A model generated the notes under the pieces. It was not told where the DNA came from and did not search any database. It was given only the letters and a program-made list of their open reading frames with translations. Below, piece after piece: positions 47,174 through 57,383 of a stretch of 64,000 nt of DNA. Source of the DNA: Deinandra increscens subsp. villosa (taxonomy: Eukaryota > Streptophyta > Magnoliopsida > Asterales > Asteraceae); the NCBI GenBank assembly GCA_039602395.1, contig JBCNJP010000025.1, positions 50,859,980 through 50,923,979 on the forward strand, given 5' to 3'. The position numbers and the translations under genes were made by a program. Within the stretch, counting starts at the first letter, position 1; every line of letters begins with the position of its first letter.

Positions 47174-47917
47174 AGTGGTATCAGAGCAATCTAGGTTGCT
47201 CTACTGCTGTGATTTGGTCCATTTTTTAGTTTTTAGAGAGAGAAAGCTTGGCTTTGAGTTGTTTTTCATAATATTTTCTCAATTCTGAGTGTTTCTAAGG
47301 TCAAAGATGATTTCTGAGTGTTCCTAGAGTGTTTTCGCACCTCATTGAATCAAATTCCAGTCCCAAAAATCGAAATTTTGAAAAATCTGTCGATCTCAGT
47401 TTCGTACGTCGTTGGTACGCTCGAAGAACAGCTGGTACGCTTCTGGTACGCAAGGCAATATTCATAAGTTTCTGGTATGCTGAAATCTGGTCCGGAAGAC
47501 AATCTTCAAGTTTGGTCCACGACGGTTATAAACTGGTCCGCTGGCAGTTACGTCGTACCAGTCTGGTACGCTACAAATTGGTACGCCGATTTTTCTGGTC
47601 CGTATCTTGGTACGCTATGATTGGTGGTACGCTGATATTTCTTGTCCGGGTTTGGTACGCTGACTTGTTTGGTCTACTGGTGATACGTTGAATCTCACGG
47701 TTTGGTACGCTGGTAGAAAAGTGGTCTTCACTAAAACATACGAACTTGAGAACCGTTAAAAGTTACGGGAGCTAATACCAGCCAAAACGTTCGTCTCGAC
47801 GAGATCTATACTTTTACTCACCTAACGGACAATACCCTCCGGTTTGGACCCCAAAATCCACTTGGAAGACCTTCGTTTTTGAGTTCGAAGTTTTAACGGT
47901 CAATTTTTAACTTCAAG
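47174..47917 (+). repeat. Leader of element K with a GGTACGC motif array
   Basis: This is the non-coding leader between the primer-binding site and the gag ATG. About nine exact GGTACGC copies and several GGTCCG variants lie between 47405 and 47715, in a sequence otherwise without repeats. The motif is the one found in the LTR of K. Confidence 0.85.
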
Positions 47918-48496
47918 ATGAGCCATTTTCACGCATTTTCAGCTGCTCAAACATCGTTCCAAGCAATGATGAATTATGATAACGAGATAGGAACAACTCA
48001 GAAGGTTCCTAAGTTGTTACAATTAGAAGGTTATCATAATTGGAAGAAACGTTTTGAATCATACATATTTTCTCAAGATGTTGATTCTTAGATCCCGATT
48101 GAAAAAGAATATGAGTATCCAATGATAAGCCCGAGAAAGCCAAAGATGATAAGTGATTTTGATGCTGATGAAAATAATTTTTTTCCCGAGAGAAGAAAAC
48201 ATATAGCTTTCTTACAATGGCTTTACCTAAAGATTTGATGCATCCGTTTAAGAATTACACAACTTGTAAGGAATTATGGGATGCTATTGCTGAAAGATGT
48301 GAAGGTAATGAGCAATACAAGAAGACTCGGAAGAAAGTATTGAAAAAATAGTTTGACAATTTTGGACATTGTGACAATGAAAAAATCAAAGATTTGATTG
48401 CAAGGTTTTTACATTTGATCAATGAACTCGAAGTTGTAGGTGTCAAGAAAGAAAGTGATGAATTAAAGGAGAAGTTTCTAGAAGCTCTACCCGAAA
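47918..48496 (+). pseudogene. gag: gag of element K, truncated by element L
   Basis: The ATG at 47918 opens MSHFHAFSAAQTSFQAM and a Copia Gag core (NEIGTTQKVPKLLQLEGYHNW). A TAG near 48090 replaces a Trp, a frameshift occurs in a T-run near 48180, and a TAG near 48350 replaces a Gln. The second half (ELWDAIAERCEGNEQYKK, LIARFLHLINELEVVGV) stays similar to the Q gag. It ends at LEALPE where LTR L begins. Confidence 0.85.
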
Positions 48497-49742
48497 TGTC
48501 ACACCCCCAAATAACCACTAACGGGGTTTATACCGTTAAGGGGTGCGAACAAACCAGGACCACAACCATTAGTTACAAATACTAAACGAATCAGAGTTAA
48601 GTCCAATGTTCATAAATACAACAGTTTAAAATACGCAGCGGAATAAAAACATAAGTCTCTCAGCACTAACCACGTGCTTTAATTACAAAACATAAATTGT
48701 CGTTAAATTCCCGAATTTAGTTTAAAATAAAAGTAAGTATCTTCTTGTGCCATGCCAACCTCCAGTGGATACTCTTCAACGATCTGCAAAAGTGAAAACC
48801 ACACAAGTGTCAACCTAACGGTTGGTGAGTTCACGGTGGGCATGACATGCATTGGCCCGGTCTCATAATCGTATTCATCAACATATAAATAAGTATTAGA
48901 TTTGCAAAACATTGCCAAGTGTTGAATTACCGAATATGCACTAGTTAAGTAAAAGTTAAAGCGGTCAACCGATATCGCGGGTAGCTAATCCGGTTTCCAT
49001 GCACTAAGGAAGTCGTACTAGGGCTGAAAGCTGACGTAACAGAGTTCGGCATTTGCCGATGGTTGGTGCCTCCAGTTGTGTCCCTTTTGGGAGGCCCACA
49101 ACTAAAACAGGCTGATAATGAACTCCGTACGGCCTCCAACCGGTTGGTTACACATTTGTGTACCGCGGAGCAGGGTTTGTCAAACCCTCAGTAGATCTAC
49201 CCAACATCCCCTCGCTTCTCAGATCAACAGTACTAAATTGAGGACTTTTAAGTTTTTAAGGCATCCTTAGAAATCATGTGATATCATTTGGTTTAGACTT
49301 TAACCTACACTAGTCATATTAAAAATGTTTATTCTGGATTTCATTTGAAATCCTAAAAAGAGTTTAAGTGTCAAAATGGTCGTTTCCGGATTTCAATTGA
49401 AACCCCAAGGATGGACAGTTGCAAGTGCTCCCCATAAAACACTCCAACTTCCATAACAGGTAACCCATTTGGTAATACCTCAAAATGTCAGCGTTGTTTT
49501 TCGTTAAGTTCATTCGTTGTGTCCCAAATGGGCTCGTGAAACTCACCTTAGGTTGCTTAGCTACACTTGCTATTTAATCCAATTATTGTTTAACGAAGAC
49601 CTATGAACACGTTTAGGTCTTAAGTATTAGTTTTGTGTCTAATCATTAACTTATCGTCACTATGGCCCATAACATAGCACGTTGGAACTACGACACGACA
49701 TAACGACACACGACACCGATGGTTGATCATAAACAAGGGTTC

Positions 49743-50087
49743 TGAAAATGCGTGAGCATCGGATCGTCTACTCAATCTAGCTAATCGGACATCGAAACGT
49801 AAATAACCGATTGTTTTATTGATCAAACGAAAACAATTACAACCAGTAAACCACAAAGAATTGACACAGAGAAACACACTCAGAAACACACACTTAAGAT
49901 TTGCTCACACGCTCAGAACTCCCAAACACAAAGCTCAAACAACTATATATACCCGATCGGCCGAACTCCCACCGAACCCCAGGTTCGGCCGGTCCGAACT
50001 CCAGGTTCGGACCTAGTTCGGCCAACCCTATATTGGCTTGAACTTGGTCTTCGCTCGATACTTCACACGATGCACATTTCATGTATC
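49743..50087 (-). repeat. 3' LTR of element Q
   Basis: On the minus strand it starts TGTTGATACATGAAATG and ends GCATTTTCA. CCGAAC/GTTCGG motifs at about 49956-50033 precede a TATATATA box at 49944-49951. It differs from the right LTR at only a few positions. Confidence 0.9.
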
Positions 50088-50354
50088 AACAAACTCCCCC
50101 TCGTCGTGTGCAGTATCTCTTCTCTTTTCTTCTCAACATCATCAAATATGTATCTTCAATCAAGCTCCCCCTCAAGTAAAGAATCCGTTTATCCAATAAA
50201 ATGAATCTTCGAACAAACTCCTCCTCAAACTCAATCATAGCTTGATCTTGAATACTTGATGATATCTAATATATCTCTGGTCTTTATCAACAGCTTCAGA
50301 AGACTTGAAGTTGTGATAGCTTGCACGACAGCATCCTGCATTATCACTTATATA

Positions 50355-50390
50355 ATCTTGGCGCAAAACGTCTCTTCGAGACTCCAAGAT
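50355..50390 (-). other. Conserved 36-nt stem-loop in the element Q tail
   Basis: The outer stem ATCTTGG/CCAAGAT and an inner stem GTCTC/GAGAC with a GAA loop mirror the structure at 835-870, where the inner stem is TTCTC/GAGAA. Confidence 0.6.
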
Positions 50391-50894
50391 ATGATTTTGA
50401 AAATGATTTGTATCACGTGTTGATCAGATCTAAAATAAAACATAAACAAAATCTTTTTGGCTTTTTGAAACTTTATATTAAAACACACCTAAAATCTTTT
50501 TAATACTTTTCTTGATATGAAATGAAATCGCAATACAGAATCAAACGCTATTTTTGGTATGAGAAAGATCACTATATGGGATCATATTGATCATAATGCA
50601 CTGAACTACACTTTAATTTCAATTAATTGAAGCACACAAGTCATGTCAATTGCTGGTATAATTTGTCCATCTTAAGCTCAGACAGAATCATACTCATAAC
50701 GTCTGGATATGTTAAGGTATTGATTAGATTAGCTTTGACCAGTGTACCCCACACTATCAGACATATTCAGACATTTTTTGTTTTTCTTTCTTTTTCTTTT
50801 GTATGATTGCATTTGTGAACTTTCACATTGCATAATATTTTTCATGATACAGTCAACTGTGTTCCATGCAAAAAGAAATAAGAACGTTAAATCG

Positions 50895-51150
50895 TCTACC
50901 TTAAGGTCGATCTTTCGATACGCAGATAAGGCCTCGGATTTAACAAAATAAGAAAAATAAAACAAGTTGAATTTGTATAACTCAACAACAATCAGGTCGG
51001 TACTCCTGTACACGCAGAGAAAGTCCGATGAGTTATACGAAACACCAAAGAAAATAAAGCAGAACGTCAAACGAACAACAATCAGGTCGGTCTTTCGACA
51101 CGCAGAGAAAGTCCGATCGTTTGACAAAATAAAGAAAATCAAACAAGTTT
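50895..51150 (-). repeat. Three hairpin repeats in the element Q tail
   Basis: This is the minus-strand counterpart of 64-330, with cores at about 50898-50935, 50992-51028 and 51083-51117. The cores are almost identical to those of element A, although the surrounding tails have diverged more. Confidence 0.7.
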
Positions 51151-51756
51151 AAATCTTTGCAAAATGAACACATGTGTACACAGTGACTTCTCATTACTAT
51201 TGTCACACTTATTTTTCTTTTTGTGTCATGAAATACGCATCAAGATGTTATCCACATGGTCAAGCATTAGTATTTAGTGTATATCACATCTGAATACTTT
51301 CTGATTTGTCGAGCCTACCAAGCACATCAAACAATGATCTTATGGCCCTTTCATCTACTTTATCCATGAGTCAGATACGTATGCCAATGTACCATCATTT
51401 CCCAATGATCAATTTCTCACAATTTTATATTTTGCATGTATTCACCTTCTCCCCATACCATGCATTTTCTCAATTACTCCCCCTTACTTACAATTATCCC
51501 CCTTAAAATGAAAACTCTATTTTTGGATTTTTCATTTTACACAAAAACAAAACTCTATTTTTGGCTTTTTGAGAAAAACTTGTAAACAAAGAAAAGTGAT
51601 CAATCAACACGGATATGTCTCAGATTTTAGAATTCAGAAAATTTGCATATGAGAAAAATTTGTCATTAAATTTAAATTAAGCAGAATACTCCTCCATCAA
51701 CAATTTTTCAATCGTCGATAGGTCTTCTAGAAGTACCTGCACACTGGACAACCTGA

Positions 51757-54700
51757 TTAGTTCACAAATGACCCGAAGCGAATCGCTTCTGGTCGACCAG
51801 TGTCCTGATTTTGCTTTGAAACCACCTTAGGTTTCCATTCCTGTTGTTTTGGTAATTCAGTTTTCGTTGAAACAGTCACAGGTGACTGTGATAATGAACC
51901 TACATTTTGATCCTTTGAAAACTTTGGAACAAAACGTGTTTGTTTGTGAAAGAATGTAGGTTCAAATTCATCAAAAACTCTGCCTTGTTCATCAAAAAAC
52001 TTTGTTGTGGCATATTTACCAAAAACTGATTTCTTATGAAATCTTTGTGATGAATCAGCAGGTGAGGGACAATCTTTTGCCATATGCCCTGGGCGACGGA
52101 AAATATAACAAATTCTTGTCGTTTTATCCCATCTTTGATGTACCTGCGAAGAACACACATGAATATCTCTAACATGATCAGAATGAGAATCATATACCTG
52201 ATAACGATGATCATGCACCCATTTAGAAGTTGGGCTACGAGATTGAGAGCTTTCAGAAGAAATATCAGCTTTCACAAATACTTCAAAAAATTTTCGAGCA
52301 TCCACGCAGTGAAGAGGAAATTCCTTGTCAGAAAATAGCTGTTCAGAACCTTTGAGCTTGTAAAACCGCTCGGGTTGAACTTTTTCAGCTTCGAAAACCA
52401 CCTTCTTCACTTGCTTCATCTTAAGCTTCTTGAGATTTGGTGATTCAGATGCTGGAACTTCTGCAACTTGAGTCTTTGGAACTTGAAAACCTAGACCAGT
52501 ACTTTTACCTGAAATCCTTTCCTCAGTATTTGAACTCTGATGTCCATTCTTAGCTAACCTTGTGAATTCAGCTTTGACATCAGTGATTTTCTTCTTGTCA
52601 TAAAAAATGTTCTCATCAAATCCAGGTTGAGACTGAATCTTGTCACTTGATGTAGCCGATTTCTCATTATCAGCAGACGACGAACCAGATACAAACTTTG
52701 GTGCTGGAGGAATCTCAGATTTCAAGACCTTTTTCTTGTTTTTCTTATTCTTCGTTTTCTTTACAACCTTGACTTCTTCTGAAGTAGAAGATGATATCTG
52801 TGAATAATCAAAATCATCAATCTGTTCCTTCACTTGTTTGACAGCTTCCTTGATATGAGCAGGGGGTGATGCAGTTTTATCAAACATCCTTTCAAAATTT
52901 GCATCATTTGCTAAGAAACTTGTGAAGACTTGAGAATTTGAAACATTGTTGAGCAATCTTTTAGCATCAAGAACCTGGATTTTGAGATCAGAAATTTGCT
53001 GTTGAGCTTCTGCAAATTCTTTTTCTTTAGCAATCAATCGCTTGGCAAATTTGTGAGTTTCAAACTTTTGCAAGCGAAGATTATCAAGTCCTTCATGTAG
53101 CTCCTTCTTCAATTTAACCTCATTGCGCTTCTGAATCTCCAAATTTGCGGCTTGAACTTTATTGACACGAACTAACTCCCGCTTCTCCTCCAATAACTTT
53201 CCCATATCAACTTGATATGCTTCAATCTTAGCAGTGGACTCTTCAACATTCTTTGTAAGCAGATCAAGTTTGACTTTTGATTTATCAAACAAATTCTGAA
53301 AATCAGCAGCTGTATCTTCAGCTTCATCCTTCCATTTCTTTACATCTTTTATCAACTCATCCTGTTCTTCACAAATCTTAGCCTTTGAAATTTCAAAATT
53401 CTTTTTATCTTGCTTCAAAACTTCCAAAACCTCATTCAATGTTTGGATTTCCATGGTCAAATACCCATTTTTTAAAATCAACTTCTTGCCATGATCTTTA
53501 GAAATCTCCAACTCTGAATTAATCACATCAAACGCCTCAGACAGTTGTTGAACTTTATTCATCAACAAAGCATTTTCTTTTATCAAACTCTCTAAATTTT
53601 CAGCAGATTCATAAGAACTTGGAAGTGAACTAGTATCGGAACTAGTTTCTGAACAAAAATCTTCTTGTTGAACATGAGTAACTATTAAAGCTGATGAATC
53701 ATACCCAAATTGTTGACCCCAATCATATACACCATCATTTTGAGCAATCAAAGCCGTGGACTTGCTTGTGTGACTAGTAGATGGTTGAGTAAAACCAGGC
53801 TTTGGTGATATAGGAACAACAGACTTATTTGCATGTGCCTGATGACAATCTTTAGCAAAATGTCCAAGTTGTGAACATTTATAACACTTTAATTTGGACT
53901 TGTCAAAACCCAACTTATCACCAGAAATATTCCTTCCATGCTTCTTAAAAAATCTTTTAGATCTTTGACACAACATAGCATATTGCCAAGATACATCCAA
54001 TTCGGTTAGTTGATCATCATCAAGAGCATCAAGATCCTCACTGGTTAACTTTGCATCAGCAACATTTTTTAGAATCAATCCAAAGGATGATGAATTCAAT
54101 GCAGAAATCATTTTGGCACAATCATCGGTTGATTCTGCTGAAAAAGCATTTTGACTTGAAAAATTTGGAATTGTAAAATTGCAACCTCTTGAAGAATTAT
54201 TATCAGAATTTCCTGAAGCTCCAGCTATAAAAGCAACACTTGGTGCTGTATTCTGATTTGGCTTAGACTTTGCACTCATGCTTGCACTATTTTCACCATG
54301 ATACAACTCAGGATGTTGCAAGGTAGCTGTTGACTTCTTTGAGTTTAACATTTCCATTTCTCGAGCATGAAGTTTTCCAGTAAGCTCGTGAAATGTCATT
54401 GCAGAATAATCCTTGTCATGAGTAAGTAACAAAACATAATTTTCCCACTTTTCAGGTAATGCTTCCATGATCTTTTCCTTTAAATCTGCATCAGATTTTT
54501 CAATTCCAACAACCTTCAATTCACTAATCAAATGTGAAAATCTTGAAACTAGAGCAGTAATGTTTTCATTGTCATAATTTTGAAAATTATCAAATTCTTT
54601 GTTCAAGACTTTCTTTCGACTCTTCTTATAATCAGCATTTCCTTCACATCTTGCGGATAAGGCATCCCACAATTGCTTAGATTTCTTGCAAGTACTAAAT

Positions 54701-55026
54701 TGATGAAGCAATTCAGTAGGTAAAGCCATAGTAAGATAACCATAAACTTTCTTTTCAAGCTCATAACTTTTTCTTTCATCACCATCGAAGTCTTGAATTT
54801 CTTTAAGATCTCCATCTTCCATTGGTCGTTCATACAACTTTCGAATTGGAATCCATAGATCAATGTCATTCGTGCTAATATAAGCAGAAAATCGTTTCTT
54901 CCAATTTTGGTAATCTTCAAGCTTTAACAATTTGGGAACTTTCTAACTTGTTCCAATTTCATTGTCAAAATTGAGCATAGTTTGCATTGCACTCTGCATT
55001 GCAGCAAACGCTTGAAAATCCGACAT
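51757..55026 (-). CDS. gag: Gag protein of element Q (one internal stop)
   Basis: The likely start is the ATG at 55026 (MSDFQAFAAMQSAMQTM), by comparison with K gag. A TAG at codon 28 (54943-54945) interrupts it, after which the frame is open for 1057 codons from 54930 to 51757. Domains are the Copia Gag core (EDYQNWKKRF, ELLHQFSTCKKSKQLWDA, residues ~30-200), a CCHC knuckle CYKCSQLGHFAKDC (~380), a long Glu/Lys coiled-coil region (~480-720), and a second, imperfect knuckle CYIFRRPGHMAKDC (~970) in which one Cys is replaced. It ends RPEAIRFGSFVN. Gag assembles particles and binds RNA. The long frame suggests recent constraint, yet the early stop would block translation from the normal start. 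Confidence 0.85.
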
Positions 55027-55590
55027 CGTTGAAAATTTGAAAAATTCTGTCCTCCGAACTTGCTCCGAACCTAGTCTGCCGTCCGAACCTACTCCGAACT
55101 TAGTCCGAACCTAAATCAGACTCCGAACGAGCTCCGAACCTTGTCCGAATCAACTACTAGCTCCGAACTCTCACCTAACCACCTCTGAGCCTTCACCGAA
55201 CGAGCTCCGAACCTATGAAGACTCCGATCTACCTCCGAACCTCAAATCTCACCGAACCTAGACAAGATACACCACCGAACTCTCGCCGAACACTCTCCGA
55301 GTCACCTCCGAACCTCAAGTTCGGAGCGGTTACTCCGAGCTTGCCCAGTAACCTCCGAACCTCGAAGTCATTTTTCGAAAACTCGTGAAAACGGACTGAT
55401 TTTGATGAAACTTGATACGGTGAATCAGAAAAATCAATAGGATATGGTTTAGAAACAGTTTTGACACAAAATGCACGTCAGAAATGATAGAAAACACGTA
55501 ATAAAACTCAAGAAAACTTCAAAAATGCTCAATAATCCGAGAATAGCAACCACAGATCAGTAGAGTGAACCAGAAAGCTCTGATACCACT
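55027..55590 (-). repeat. Leader of element Q with a CCGAAC motif array
   Basis: Between 55045 and 55375 the hexamer CCGAAC occurs about sixteen times (plus strand), mostly as CTCCGAACCT. It lies between gag and the primer-binding site. The U3 of the same element carries the same motif. Confidence 0.88.
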
Positions 55591-55594
55591 TGAA

Positions 55595-55939
55595 AATACG
55601 TGAGCATCGGATCGTCTACTCGATCTAGCTAATCGGACATCGAAACGTAAATAACCGATTGTTTTATTGATCAAACGTGAACAATTACAACCAGTAAACC
55701 ACAAAGAATTGACACAGAGAAACACACTCAGAAACACACACTTAAGATTTGCTCACACGCTCAGAACTCCCAAACACAAAGCTCAAACAACTATATATAC
55801 CCGATCGGCCGAACTCTCACCGAACCCCAGGTTCGGCCGGTCCGAACTCCAGGTTCGGACCTAGTTCGGCCAACCCTATATTGGCTTGAACTTGGTCTTC
55901 GCTCGATACTTCACACGACGCACATTTCATGTATCAACA
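55595..55939 (-). repeat. 5' LTR of element Q
   Basis: It is near-identical to 49743-50087, with CCGAAC motifs at about 55808-55872 and a TATATATA box at about 55793-55800. The primer-binding site lies adjacent on the gag side. Confidence 0.9.
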
Positions 55940-56046
55940 AATTCACATATTACAGAAATCATAGCATGTTTCATCATAGCATAATCATGTAAGTCATAGC
56001 ATAACATTCAAATAAGTTGCACAAGTTTGGGTTTAGGTCTGGTCAC

Positions 56047-56350
56047 AGTTTCGCTAGTATAAATTCGCTAGGCAGTTTCGCTGTGTGCACGGGCAGCACT
56101 TTCGCTAGGCAATACCCGATGACACAGTTTCGCTAGGCTAGTTTCGCTCGAAACTGTTGGCACAGTTTCGCTAGCCTAGTTTCGCCCGAAACTGGTTTGA
56201 ACTTTCGTTCAGGGAATTTCGCTCGGTAGTTTTGTCCGAGCAGGTCTACTTGGTTTACACGGCGACACTACAGTTTCACTACATAGTGTCGCTGGATGAA
56301 GATATACATAATTTCGCTACATAATTTCGCCCAGAGAACATGCAGTGTCG
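56047..56350 (-). repeat. GTTTCGCT motif array in LTR L
   Basis: About eight TTTCGCT copies and several TTTCGCCC or GTGTCGCT variants occur here, with another cluster at 56865-56965 next to the TATA box. The motif recurs in LTR P (63428-63545) as GCGAAACT. Confidence 0.85.
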
Positions 56351-57236
56351 CTGGTCGCGAAAAACTCACAAATCAGCCTAAAAATAAACCTAACAGCTTC
56401 CATACTTCATGTGATTCAATATCTAGCATGCATAATCATTTACCAACATCAAACAACAAGTTTTAACACCTTAAACATGGGTTTTCATCATCAAATCACC
56501 AAAAACACATTTTAAACCTAAAATGACTAAAATGGCATAAATCTTCATTATGGATGGATTTCAAACGTAAAGTTGCAGACTTTATAACAGATCTAGCATC
56601 CCTAAACATTATCTCAGAAGCATACACGATTTCATGAAGGTTTGGTCATGCTTTAAAGTAAAACACATAGAAAACACATAGAAATGGTTTATGGGACTCA
56701 CGGTTTGATCAAGGATCGATGGATGATCTTCACCAACAGAAGTGATGGCTGATCTTGGTGTGTCTTGGGGCTGGTCCAGAGATTTCAGGAGAGTGTGGGT
56801 GTTTTTGGAGAAAAGGTGCAAGAAATGGGGCTTCTAGGGTTTTATGTCCTTATATAACAGGGGCTAGTTTCGCTGGCAGTTTCGCTGGCCAAGCGAAACT
56901 GGCTCTGTAAGTTTGTGGTTTGGCTACCGGGCGACACTATAGTTTCGCCCGTACTTTCGCTGGAAACCAAAAGTGACCAGTTTACATTTTTAAGCAAGAT
57001 AAGCACGGTTCATGAATTGTCATGCTATTCATAATACTAAATCATGTATTTAAATCACATTGCACATAATAGCTATAAATAAATGAACACATAACACATA
57101 TGGGCGGGTTCGGTGATCAACCAAAGGTCGTGGACGTATTCGGCCTAGCTAAGCATTAGTTACTAAGTTAACACTCATAACGTAACTAACGGAGATTGTC
57201 TAACGGGAGTTAACCTTGGAATTCTCGCATGTCACA

Positions 57237-57383
57237 TCATCCCCTTGTAAATGGAATTTTCGTCCTGAAAATTATTCTTGCGTGGTAGCGTTCGCAGCCT
57301 CGGCTGTCGTCGCTGGGGAAAGAAAGCAAAAGTTTTAGGGTCGCCACATCCTCCTCCTGTTAAAGGAATTTTGGTCCCCAAAA
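57237..57383 (-). promoter_or_regulatory. Polypurine tract and 3' spacer of element L
   Basis: On the minus strand ACAAGGGGATGA (57237-57248) directly precedes the LTR start TGTGACATGCG. The spacer behind it is GC-richer and carries no frame that I can assign. Confidence 0.7.

Larger units (their letters stand above)
50088..51756 (-). mobile_element. 3' non-coding tail of element Q
   Basis: This 1.7-kb gene-free tail lies between the gag stop and the polypurine tract, where pol should be. It shares order and sequence with element A (1-1139): the three TCTGCGTGT repeats (50895-51150) and the 36-nt stem-loop (50355-50390). A second AGGGGGAGC run on the minus strand lies at about 50166-50175. 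Confidence 0.8.
49743..55939 (-). mobile_element. Gag-only Copia-type element Q (TR-GAG)
   Basis: A 6.2-kb element in minus orientation with LTRs at both ends, a primer-binding site TGGTATCAGAGC just inside the right LTR (about 55577-55588), and a polypurine tract GAGGGGGAGTT inside the left one. The only coding region is gag; no protease, integrase, RT or RNase H motif occurs. This matches the class of terminal-repeat elements with a GAG domain, which must borrow pol from a relative. It is inserted in LTR L. The flanks GGTTC and AATTC are only partly alike, so the target duplication is imperfect or mutated. Confidence 0.88.
48497..57236 (-). mobile_element. 3' LTR of Tekay-like element L, split by element Q
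   Basis: Segments 48497-49742 and 55940-57236 together make a ~2.54-kb LTR. On the minus strand it starts TGTGACATGCGAG after the polypurine tract ACAAGGGGATGA and ends GGGGGTGTGACA. The first 470 bp on the left match the L 5' LTR at 62689-63167 with one substitution seen (48660 region). The outer half matches LTR P at 63168-64000 in inverse orientation. A TATATAAGG box lies at 56848-56856 (complement). LTRs of 2-4 kb are usual for Tekay chromoviruses. Confidence 0.88.

Noticed and set aside
52084..52338. Small frames overlapping the long Q gag on both strands, for example 52084-52338, 51900-52214 and 54603-54920
   Set aside because: They are out-of-frame shadows of the gag frame and have no motif of their own.
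49738..55944. Perfect target duplication for element Q
   Set aside because: The five bases next to the LTR ends are GGTTC and AATTC. Only three match, so I do not claim an intact duplication.
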